Below, piece after piece: positions 19,013-25,964 of a DNA stretch of 64,000 bases. Position 1 is the first letter of the stretch, and the number at the start of each line of letters is the position of its first letter. Both the position numbers and the translations under genes were made by a program. The stretch comes from Mycobacteroides sp. LB1. Its GTDB lineage: Bacteria; Actinomycetota; Actinomycetes; Mycobacteriales; Mycobacteriaceae. Under the pieces are notes generated by a model. The model did not search any database. It had not been told where the DNA came from and worked only from the letters and a program-made list of their open reading frames with translations. The DNA lies in the NCBI RefSeq assembly GCF_013449725.1, contig NZ_JACCFF010000001.1:1612001-1676000 (forward strand), in the 5' to 3' direction.

Positions 19013-20056
19013 CTACGCCAATCCTGCGGAGACTGACCGCCCCGCCGACTTCAGGTCGTTGCAGGCCTCGATGACACGCTCGGTCATGTTGGCCTCGGCC
19101 TTCTTGAGGTAGCCACGCGGGTCGTAAAACTTCTTGTCACCCACCTCGCCGTCGACCTTGAGTACACCGTCGTAGTTGGCGAACATATGCCCGGCGATCG
19201 GACGGGTGAAGGCGTACTGGGTGTCGGTGTCGACGTTCATCTTCACCACGCCGTAGCGCAGCGAGTCCTCGATCTCCGATTTCAGCGAGCCCGAACCACC
19301 GTGGAACACGAAGTCGAACGGCTTGGAACCCGCCGCCAGACCGAGCTTGGCCGCAGCGACCTGCTGGCCCTCGGCCAGCACCTCGGGCTTGAGCTTGACG
19401 TTGCCGGGCTTGTACACGCCGTGCACGTTGCCGAAGGTAGCGGCCAAAAGGTACCGGCCCTTGTCCCCGGCGCCGAGTGCGTCGACGGTCTTCTCGAAGT
19501 CCTCGGGGGTGGTGTACAGCTTCTCGTTGATCTCGGCCTCGACGCCATCCTCCTCGCCGCCGACAACGCCGATCTCGACCTCGAGGATGATGTGCGCCTT
19601 AACAGCGGCGGCCAGCAGCTCCTGGGCGATGGTCAGGTTCTCGGCGATCGGCACCGCCGAGCCGTCCCACATATGCGACTGGAACAGCGGGGCCTGGCCG
19701 GCGTTGACGCGTTCCTGGGAGATGGCCAGCAGCGGACGGACATACGTATCCAGCTTGTCCTTGGGGCAATGGTCGGTGTGCAGCGCAACGGTGATGCCGT
19801 ACTTGGCAGCCACCACATGCGCGAACTCGGCCAGCGCGACCGCACCGGTCACCATGTCCTTGATGCCCAGACCCGAGCCGAACTCAGCACCACCGGTGGA
19901 GAACTGGATGATGCCGTCGCTACCCGCGTCGGCGAAACCCTTGATCGCGGCGTTGATGGTTTCCGACGAGGTGCAGTTGATTGCCGGGAAGGCAAAGGAA
20001 TGTTCCTTGGCCCGGTTCAGCATTTCCGCGTAGACCTCGGGCGTCGCGATGGGCAC
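19013..20056 (-). CDS. fba: Class II fructose-bisphosphate aldolase
   Basis: The 347-aa zinc-dependent aldolase interconverts fructose-1,6-bisphosphate with dihydroxyacetone phosphate and glyceraldehyde-3-phosphate in glycolysis and gluconeogenesis. Class II signatures are visible: ALHTDHCPKDK (zinc His and catalytic Asp), VEIGVVGGEEDG, the zinc His in ATFGNVHG, and the phosphate-binding FVFHGGSGS. Length and sequence match the mycobacterial Fba (Rv0363c). The GTG at 20056 follows GGAGGTCACCC. The upstream region carries a triple 10-bp tandem repeat. Confidence 0.97.
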   Translation of the reverse strand: MPIATPEVYAEMLNRAKEHSFAFPAINCTSSETINAAIKGFADAGSDGIIQFSTGGAEFGSGLGIKDMVTGAVALAEFAHVVAAKYGITVALHTDHCPKDKLDTYVRPLLAISQERVNAGQAPLFQSHMWDGSAVPIAENLTIAQELLAAAVKAHIILEVEIGVVGGEEDGVEAEINEKLYTTPEDFEKTVDALGAGDKGRYLLAATFGNVHGVYKPGNVKLKPEVLAEGQQVAAAKLGLAAGSKPFDFVFHGGSGSLKSEIEDSLRYGVVKMNVDTDTQYAFTRPIAGHMFANYDGVLKVDGEVGDKKFYDPRGYLKKAEANMTERVIEACNDLKSAGRSVSAGLA

Positions 20057-20075
20057 GGGTGACCTCCATGTCAGT

Positions 20076-20105
20076 GCTTGTTCAGGCTTGTGCAGGCTTG
20101 TTCAA
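20076..20105. repeat. Three tandem 10-bp repeats in the fba/dedA intergenic region
   Basis: GCTTGTTCAG, GCTTGTGCAG and GCTTGTTCAA follow one another exactly, starting 20 bases upstream of fba. Ten-base spacing puts the copies on one face of the helix, as expected for a multimeric regulator site, though simple slippage could also give this. Confidence 0.6.
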
Positions 20106-20176
20106 CTGAAATCGCCCCTCACCATAAGCCAGCCAGGTTGCGGACAGATACCGCCGGTAGGGTTGGCCGCGTGACA

Positions 20177-20866
20177 ATGCTTGCCACGACCACAAACGTC
20201 GCCCTGATGCCGGATTTTCTGGACCCCATCAAGCTCCTCGGCCACTTCGGCACCTGGGCGCTAGTGGGGTTGTTGGTGGTGATCTTCGTGGAATCGGGTG
20301 TGCTGTTCCCGGTGCTGCCCGGTGACTCGTTGTTGTTCGTTGCCGGCATGCTGGCCGCGGGCACGGCCGCCGCCGCGGTCGACGGCGCATCTCAGGCCAA
20401 CTTCCAGCTCTGGCAGCTGTTGGTCTTCGTTCCCATCGCCGCCATCCTGGGCGGACAGGTTGGCTATTGGATCGGCCGCGGCATCGGTACCTCCATGTTC
20501 AAACCCGACGCCCGGTTCCTCAAGCAGATCTACCTCGATGAGGCCCACGCCTTCTTCGAGAAGCGCGGCCCATTCGCCATCGTGATCGCCCGGTTCGTGC
20601 CGATCGTGCGGACCCTGGCACCGATCACCGCGGGTGCGGCCAAAATGAGCTACCCGATCTTCGCGCTCTACAACATCCTCGGAGCCCTGGTGTGGGGTGC
20701 CGGCCTCACCCTTCTCGGGTATTGGCTGGGTCAGTTCGCGATCATTCAGAAGCTGCTCGAACCGATCTTCATCCTGATCGTGCTGGCCTCGGTGGCCCCG
20801 ATGTTCTTCGAATGGATGCGGCGCCGCAAGGCCGCGAAACAGTCGGAGACACCGACCGAGGCCTAG
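20177..20866 (+). CDS. DedA family membrane protein (Rv0364-like)
   Basis: A 229-aa polytopic inner-membrane protein of the DedA/SNARE-associated (VTT domain) family, whose members are linked to lipid-carrier flipping and membrane homeostasis. Visible hallmarks are FVESGVLFPVLPGDSLLF near residue 40, GYWIGRGIG, and the conserved FFEKRGPFAIVIARFVPIVRT...GAAKMSY block, followed by two C-terminal membrane helices. The ATG at 20177 gives the expected family length; the GTG six bases upstream and the ATG at 20207 are alternatives. It is divergent from fba. Confidence 0.88.
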   Translation: MLATTTNVALMPDFLDPIKLLGHFGTWALVGLLVVIFVESGVLFPVLPGDSLLFVAGMLAAGTAAAAVDGASQANFQLWQLLVFVPIAAILGGQVGYWIGRGIGTSMFKPDARFLKQIYLDEAHAFFEKRGPFAIVIARFVPIVRTLAPITAGAAKMSYPIFALYNILGALVWGAGLTLLGYWLGQFAIIQKLLEPIFILIVLASVAPMFFEWMRRRKAAKQSETPTEA

Positions 20867-21293
20867 CTCTGGTCCACCGAGGTCTTCTCGAATTCGGCCA
20901 CCTTGTCCCGGAAGTCACCTGGGAACGGCGAAGATCCTCCGTCGATCGCGTGTACGTACACGGTCTCGCCGGTGATGAGATGTTCACTACCGCGGTGAAT
21001 TTCGAAATGACAGGTCATGCTCGCGCGACCCATCCGGGCGATGCGGACCCCGATATCGATACGTCATCGAAGCGAGCGGGCGAGTGATAGTCGATGACCG
21101 ACTTCACCACATACATATGCTCAAAAACCCCGTCGCCGGTGGCATTGCGCGCACCGGTCAGAACGGCCCAGTACTCGGTGAGCGCGGCATCGAAGAACGC
21201 CAGATAGTGCGCGTTGAAGACCACGCCCTGCATATCGACCTCGGCCCACCGCACGCGCAGCGGATGAAAGAAACTGAAATCCTCGCGCGCCAC
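20863..21293 (-). pseudogene. YbgC/FcbC-type acyl-CoA thioesterase gene with a 1-base frameshift
   Basis: The frame starting at 21293 (MAREDFSFFHPLRVRWAEVDMQGVVF) is a clear hotdog thioesterase with the RWAEVDMQGVVFNAHY active-site motif, but it runs into a stop near 21015 after YHSPARFDDV. Shifting frame by one base at about 21060 restores a perfect family continuation: IDIGVRIARMGRASMTCHFE...GETVYVHAIDGG, ending at a stop at 20863 that overlaps the DedA stop. The intact product would be about 142 aa. The bases around the break are not a homopolymer or slippery heptamer, so a one-base deletion (real, or an assembly error) is more likely than programmed frameshifting. Confidence 0.85.
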
Positions 21294-21319
21294 GTCAGGC
21301 CTTCCTTCTGTGTGAGCGG

Positions 21320-22417
21320 TTATGCGACAGAGTGGGCGGCTTCGAGCAGCATCCAGCCGGACAGTTGCACCGACAGGTCACGCTCGGGCACCTTCGACGG
21401 ATTGACCGCGCCGGCGACGAATCGGGATGCGTGCGAATGTGCGGTCGGCAGATCCGCCGTGCGTGTCCAATCCGCACCGAACAACGGAAGGTCCTCCACG
21501 ATCAACCGATTGGCCCAGGCAGCCTCGGCGGAGGCCAGCAGGATGTCGCGGGCAGTAGCGCGGGCACTCGTATCCAGCGCGCTGTTCTCGGGCAGCGTCG
21601 TGACCACCAGCGCCAGGTAGCGGGCAAGAATGCCGTTGAACAGCCCACCGTCTCCGCCACCGCTGCCGCTGATGACGCCATCCTCCGTCATCCGATCGCT
21701 GACGGCGTTGACGAGCCGATGCACGCGCTCGGCATGCCGCGGTTCGCCGGTCCGCACGGCAAGCTCGGTCTCCAGCCCGAGCACCACGCCTTGGCAGTAG
21801 GTGTAGGTGGCCCGCTCGAGCGTGCCGTCCTCCTGTATGCCATCGATCACCAGATGCGATTCGGGGTCGACGAGAGTCTTGTCGATCCAGTCGGACATCA
21901 CCTCGGCGCGCCACACCCTTCCGGTGCGCGCCAACACGATTGCCGCCGGTCCGTTGGCAGGAGTGTTGAAGAACTTGTCCTGTTTACGCCACGGTATGCC
22001 ACCGCCGTACTGCGGCATCCACGCATCGAGGAACTGCTGCCGCAAGCGATTCAGCGCGCGGGGACGCTCCAGGCCCAGGAGCTCGGAAGCACGCTGCATT
22101 GCCAAGGCTAGCCAGGCCATATCGTCGTAGTACTGATTGGTCCACATGCCGACATTGCGGAACCGGTGTGCGCGTTGCATATCCGCGATGTGCTTGAGCC
22201 GCTCCGGTCGCGGATCGCGCAGCTGAGCATCGATCAGGCAGTCCTGCAGGTGCGCCTGCCACCAGTAATGCCAGTTCTTGAACCAATTGGCGCCCGGCGC
22301 AGGCGGCCAGGTGACGACGCCCAGACGCATACGCGGCAGATGCCACAGCGACGAGAAGTGTCTGGCGGTGATTGCGGCTTCGGCGCTACTGGCGCGGTTG
22401 GCCCACAGCACATCCAT
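21320..22417 (-). CDS. Glycoside hydrolase family 76 protein (alpha-1,6-mannanase-like; Rv0365c-like)
   Basis: A 365-aa (alpha/alpha)6-barrel protein of GH76, a family of endo-alpha-1,6-mannanases. NQYYDDMAWLALAM near residue 93 contains the paired catalytic aspartates (DD), and WRKQDKFFNTPANGPAAIVLAR and YTYCQGVVLGLETEL are family-like barrel helices. There is no signal peptide, so it would act in the cytoplasm, as in its M. tuberculosis counterpart; substrates could be mannan-like parts of phosphoinositol mannosides or lipoarabinomannan turnover products, which is inference. It lies 26 bases downstream of the frameshifted thioesterase on the same strand. Confidence 0.87.
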   Translation of the reverse strand: MDVLWANRASSAEAAITARHFSSLWHLPRMRLGVVTWPPAPGANWFKNWHYWWQAHLQDCLIDAQLRDPRPERLKHIADMQRAHRFRNVGMWTNQYYDDMAWLALAMQRASELLGLERPRALNRLRQQFLDAWMPQYGGGIPWRKQDKFFNTPANGPAAIVLARTGRVWRAEVMSDWIDKTLVDPESHLVIDGIQEDGTLERATYTYCQGVVLGLETELAVRTGEPRHAERVHRLVNAVSDRMTEDGVISGSGGGDGGLFNGILARYLALVVTTLPENSALDTSARATARDILLASAEAAWANRLIVEDLPLFGADWTRTADLPTAHSHASRFVAGAVNPSKVPERDLSVQLSGWMLLEAAHSVA

Positions 22418-22447
22418 GCGGAGAGTCTATCCGCGGTCGAGACGGGA

Positions 22448-23140
22448 CTACCACGCCTTCTTCAGGTCGGCGTGCTGACGAACCCAGGCGTGCATGGCGA
22501 TACCCGCGGCCACTCCGGCGTTGATGCTGCGGGTCGATCCAAACTGCGCTATCGAAACCGTCATCACTGCACCATTTTTCGTCGCCTCGGTGACACCGGG
22601 CCCCTCCTGCCCGAACACCATCAGGCAGTCTGCGGGCAGCGGAGCAGTCTCCAGCGGCACGGACCCGGGCACGTTATCGACAGCCACCACCGTAAGGCCG
22701 GCGAGCTGTGCGTACTGCATGAGTTCCGCGGTGCTGTCGTGGTGCATCAAATGCTGGTAGCGGTCCGTGACCATGGCGCCGCGCCTGTTCCAGCGGCGCT
22801 TACCCACGATGTGCACGGTCTGCACCGCGAAGGCATTAGCGGTACGCACCACCGTCCCGATATTGGCGTCGTTCTCGAAATTCTCGATGGCGATCTGCAG
22901 CCGGTGTCGCCGGGTATCGATATCGGCAACGATCGCCTCGCGTCGCCAATATCGATAGGCATCAACAACATTGCGCGCATCGCCGTCGCGCAGCAGCTCC
23001 GGGTCGTAACGCGAATCCTCGGGTAGCGGTAGACCCTGTTCGACGGCCCAGGGGCCTACCCCGTTTCCGGTGGCACCCCACAGCGAAGGGTCAGTGGGCC
23101 TGTCCTTATGGTCCTTAGCGCCCTTAGAGTCCTCACTCAC
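22448..23140 (-). CDS. SpoU/TrmH-family RNA 2'-O-methyltransferase (Rv0380c-like)
   Basis: A 230-aa SPOUT-class enzyme using S-adenosylmethionine to methylate a ribose 2'-OH in tRNA or rRNA. The three SpoU motifs are visible: NDANIGTVVRTANAF (motif 1, catalytic Arg), VFGQEGPG (motif 2) and SIAQFGSTRSINAGVAAGIAMHAW (motif 3). The GTG at 23140 overlaps the end of the upstream lipoprotein gene by eight bases; an ATG at 23161 is an alternative. The target nucleotide cannot be told from sequence. Confidence 0.9.
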   Translation of the reverse strand: MSEDSKGAKDHKDRPTDPSLWGATGNGVGPWAVEQGLPLPEDSRYDPELLRDGDARNVVDAYRYWRREAIVADIDTRRHRLQIAIENFENDANIGTVVRTANAFAVQTVHIVGKRRWNRRGAMVTDRYQHLMHHDSTAELMQYAQLAGLTVVAVDNVPGSVPLETAPLPADCLMVFGQEGPGVTEATKNGAVMTVSIAQFGSTRSINAGVAAGIAMHAWVRQHADLKKAW

Positions 23141-24035
23141 GGTTGGTCCAGACCGCGGCATGGGTGCCGATCACCGAGAGCGTCCCGGCGAGCACCGCGG
23201 CGTTGATCTCACCCTGCATACACAGCGACGGTTGTAGCTGCACCGCATTGAGTTTCGCGTCAGGCAGGACCAGCACCGACGCCCCGTAGATGGAGCAACT
23301 GCGGGCGATACCGTCCCCAGGACGCGTGGGTGCCACCGTCACCATCAGCGGGCCGCCACGCTCTGCCGACTCATCGCGGTAACGCTCGGCGAGGCCCGAG
23401 ATGTTCAGACCCAAGAGCGAAAACCCGTTACCGATAAACGCATTCGGATCACCGAGGTCCGCCTGACTGAGCTGCTGTCCGCTCTCGCGCCACGCCTCCA
23501 TGCTCTTGGTGGTAATGACCAGGCCGGAATCATTTTGGGGCGTAGGCAGCAGACCCATCGGATATGCCACCGGGTAGGCAACGGTGCTACCTGCGATTCG
23601 GTCTTTCGCCGAGTAGACGTACACGCCCCGCACGGCGCTCTGGTTCTGCATGGGGCCCAGACAGACTGTGCCGGTGAGCTGTTCGGGAGTCGGCGCGGCA
23701 AGCGGATGGATCGCGAGGTCGCTCACCTCCCGACAGCTGTTCAATGCCGAAACCTCGAGAGGATGCGATAAGGACCCATACAGCCCGAAGCGCAGATCCG
23801 CGGCGGCAGCCGGCTTCTCCCCCGGTCTGGCGGCCGCCCCGGTGACATCCACCAGCACGTACCCATTCTGGAAGCGCAGGTTGGCGACGCCGATATTCCA
23901 GCCCAGCAGGTTCTGCGTCTCACCGAGCTGCGCCGCCTGCGCTCCGTAAACCAGCTGCTTCTCAGGGTCTTTCGAGCATCCGGCCACGACGAGCGTGGTG
24001 GCGAGCAGGGCGGCGCATACCCGCCGAAGTCTCAC
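23133..24035 (-). CDS. Lipoprotein of unknown function (Rv0381c-like)
   Basis: A 300-aa protein with a lipoprotein signal peptide: MRLRRVCAALLATTLVVAGC, lipobox VAGC with the lipidated Cys at residue 20. The mature part is a beta-rich extracytoplasmic domain with cysteines in NSCREV, TVCLGP, SCSIYG and LCMQGE, enough for two disulfides. The GTG start at 24035 overlaps the pyrE stop (GTGA), so it is translationally coupled between pyrE and the methyltransferase gene. The same trio occurs in M. tuberculosis (Rv0380c-Rv0382c). Function unknown. Confidence 0.82.
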   Translation of the reverse strand: MRLRRVCAALLATTLVVAGCSKDPEKQLVYGAQAAQLGETQNLLGWNIGVANLRFQNGYVLVDVTGAAARPGEKPAAAADLRFGLYGSLSHPLEVSALNSCREVSDLAIHPLAAPTPEQLTGTVCLGPMQNQSAVRGVYVYSAKDRIAGSTVAYPVAYPMGLLPTPQNDSGLVITTKSMEAWRESGQQLSQADLGDPNAFIGNGFSLLGLNISGLAERYRDESAERGGPLMVTVAPTRPGDGIARSCSIYGASVLVLPDAKLNAVQLQPSLCMQGEINAAVLAGTLSVIGTHAAVWTNRE

Positions 24036-24598
24036 GATCCGGCCAGGCCGAGATCCGCCAGTCCCAGCACAAACCGGTACGGCACACCCTCGGCGCGAAT
24101 GGCCTCGGCAGCACCGGTGTCACGGTCGACCACGGTGGCCACCCCAATGACCTCTCCACCGGCCTCGCGGACCGCGCGCACGGCAGTGAGAGCCGAACCG
24201 CCGGTAGTACTGGTGTCCTCGACCACCAGCACCCGTTGCCCGGTGATATCAAAGCCTTCGATCAAGCGCTGCATCCCATGGGTTTTCACCGATTTGCGCA
24301 CGACGAACGCGTCGATGGGCCGGCCTGGCGCGTGCATGACCGCGGTGGCCACCGGGTCGGCGCCGAGGGTCAGCCCACCCACGCCCGCGTATTCCCAGTC
24401 GATGGTCAGCTCCCGCACCAACCGCCCGATGAGGGCCGACGCCCGATGGTGCAGCGTCGCGCGACGCAGGTCGACGTAGTAGTCGGCCTCCTTGCCGGAC
24501 GACAACGTCACCTTGCCGTGCACCACAGCGATATCGCGGACCAAGGCCGCCAATTCGTCGCGGTCTTGCACTGTCAGATCAGGTTCTCCCACGGCCAC
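24032..24598 (-). CDS. pyrE: Orotate phosphoribosyltransferase
   Basis: PyrE (188 aa) transfers phosphoribose from PRPP to orotate, forming orotidine 5'-phosphate in pyrimidine synthesis. The PRPP-binding motif VLVVEDTSTTGGSAL is clear, KVTLSSGKEADYYVDLR at the N-terminus is the substrate-binding segment, and GGLTLGADPVATAV is conserved. Length is typical. The GTG at 24598 lies within the end of the upstream SDR gene (20-base overlap), so these genes form one operon ending in the methyltransferase gene. Confidence 0.95.
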   Translation of the reverse strand: MAVGEPDLTVQDRDELAALVRDIAVVHGKVTLSSGKEADYYVDLRRATLHHRASALIGRLVRELTIDWEYAGVGGLTLGADPVATAVMHAPGRPIDAFVVRKSVKTHGMQRLIEGFDITGQRVLVVEDTSTTGGSALTAVRAVREAGGEVIGVATVVDRDTGAAEAIRAEGVPYRFVLGLADLGLAGS

Positions 24599-25376
24599 GT
24601 CCCATTACATTGTTGAACTTCCGCACCAAATTCCTTGGTACCAAACGCCCCAGAGAGGTTAGCGTCTTGTATTGGAGGCCGGGCACACTGAGCACCTTCC
24701 CGGCTGCGATGTCCTGCAGGCAGGTGTTGACGACGTCGTCCACGTTGAGCCACATGAACTCCGGGATGGTGTCCATCTCGATCCCGGCGCGCTCATGGAA
24801 CTCGGTGTGGATGAATCCCGGGCACAGCACGTGCATACCGACTCCGGTGCCCTCCAAACCGTTGGCCAGACCCTCGGTGAAGGACACCACCCACGCCTTG
24901 GATGCCGTGTAGGTGGAACCGCGGCCGGAGAGCAGGCCGGCCACGCTGGCCACATTGATCACTGTGCCGGTACCCGCATCGATCATCGGCGGGAGCGCCG
25001 CATGAGTCAGCTCCATGACAGCGGTGACGTTGACGTCCAGCTGCGAGTGCAGCAACTCGGGCGATGCCTTCCAGAATTCGCCGGCAGTGGCGAACCCGGC
25101 GTTGTTCACCAAAACAGATACGCCCTGGGAAAGACGCTCGGCCACCTTTGCGCGATCGGCCGCTTGCGTCAGGTCGGTCGGCAACACCTCGGCGTTGACG
25201 CGATACCGGCAGGTGAGTTCGTCGGCGAGAGCACTGAGCCGCTGCTCATCGCGGGCGACCAGCACCACGCCGTACCCCTGTGAGGCGTACTTGCGGGCGA
25301 ATCCAGCACCCAAACCTGAGGTGGGACCCGTGATGAGCGCAGTCGCACGCGCGGGCGTCGAAATGGGGCCGGCCAT
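24579..25376 (-). CDS. Short-chain dehydrogenase/reductase
   Basis: A 265-aa classical SDR, an NAD(P)-dependent oxidoreductase. The cofactor motif is TGPTSGLG (TGxxxGxG) near residue 16, NNAG appears near residue 90, and the catalytic Ser-Tyr-Lys set is in NVASVAG...YTASKAW. The C-terminus is basic (RKFNNVMGRGRGRT). VLVARDEQRL after the second strand, with Arg just beyond it, favours NADPH. The substrate is unknown. It is the first gene of the SDR-pyrE operon and is divergent from mmpS. Confidence 0.9.
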   Translation of the reverse strand: MAGPISTPARATALITGPTSGLGAGFARKYASQGYGVVLVARDEQRLSALADELTCRYRVNAEVLPTDLTQAADRAKVAERLSQGVSVLVNNAGFATAGEFWKASPELLHSQLDVNVTAVMELTHAALPPMIDAGTGTVINVASVAGLLSGRGSTYTASKAWVVSFTEGLANGLEGTGVGMHVLCPGFIHTEFHERAGIEMDTIPEFMWLNVDDVVNTCLQDIAAGKVLSVPGLQYKTLTSLGRLVPRNLVRKFNNVMGRGRGRT

Positions 25377-25420
25377 GGTTGGTCAGCCTACCGATAACGG
25401 CCAGGAGCCTATCTCAAGTA

Positions 25421-25435
25421 ACTAGTACTATTAGT
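25421..25435. promoter_or_regulatory. AT-rich palindrome in the SDR/mmpS intergenic region
   Basis: ACTAGTA-C-TATTAGT is a 7-1-7 inverted repeat with six of seven positions paired, embedded in an AT-rich 45-bp stretch between divergent start codons. Size and place fit a dimeric TetR- or MarR-type operator, and many mycobacterial mmpS/mmpL pairs are controlled this way, but no regulator gene is adjacent. Confidence 0.45.
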
Positions 25436-25496
25436 TTCTAATACAATTTGTCCGGAAACTGGTGCTAGCCCAAACAAGCGTTGCTAGCATCCCGAC

Positions 25497-25964
25497 ATGT
25501 TCGATCGGATGGTGCGATGGCTCACCGAACATCAGCGCTGGGTCTACCCGGTGCTGATCGCGCTGTGGATAGCCGCTGGGACGTACATGATCACTTCCCC
25601 AAAGGTCGCGCTGCCCGATACCGCCGCCACCCCCACCGCGCGCCCCGCGAGCATGCTGTCGCTGAGCCAGCCGAAAACGGTCACCTATGAGGTGTCTAGC
25701 GGCGGCAAGCCCATCACGGTGTCCTACCTGGACGAGAAGGGTCAATCCAAGCTCTTTACCGGCGTGGCGCCGTGGCGAACCAGTGTGACCACCAATGACT
25801 TTGGTTTCGCAGCCGGTATCACCGCGTTGTCAGCGGATACCGTCACCTGTCGCATCACCGTCGACGGCAAGGTGGCCGACGAGAAGACCGACACCGGCCG
25901 TGATCCCTCGGTCAGCTGCAATCTCGTGGCTTTCCAAAAACTCGAACCGGTGAGGCAGCCCTAA
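25497..25964 (+). CDS. MmpS-family membrane protein
   Basis: A 155-aa accessory protein of an RND-type MmpS/MmpL lipid or drug exporter. One membrane helix near residues 16-33 (VYPVLIALWIAAGTYMI) is followed by a periplasmic beta-domain with the family pattern VTYEVSSGGKPITVSYLDEKG...PWRTSV and a Cys pair (TVTCRITVDG, SVSCNLV). The ATG at 25497 starts just after the AT-rich operator-like region. Its stop overlaps the mmpL start (TAATG), so the two are cotranslated. The specific MmpS number cannot be assigned from sequence alone. Confidence 0.9.
   Translation: MFDRMVRWLTEHQRWVYPVLIALWIAAGTYMITSPKVALPDTAATPTARPASMLSLSQPKTVTYEVSSGGKPITVSYLDEKGQSKLFTGVAPWRTSVTTNDFGFAAGITALSADTVTCRITVDGKVADEKTDTGRDPSVSCNLVAFQKLEPVRQP

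Noticed and set aside
20863..21293. Programmed frameshift in the thioesterase gene
   Set aside because: No slippery heptamer, homopolymer or stimulatory structure at the junction; a simple one-base loss explains it better.
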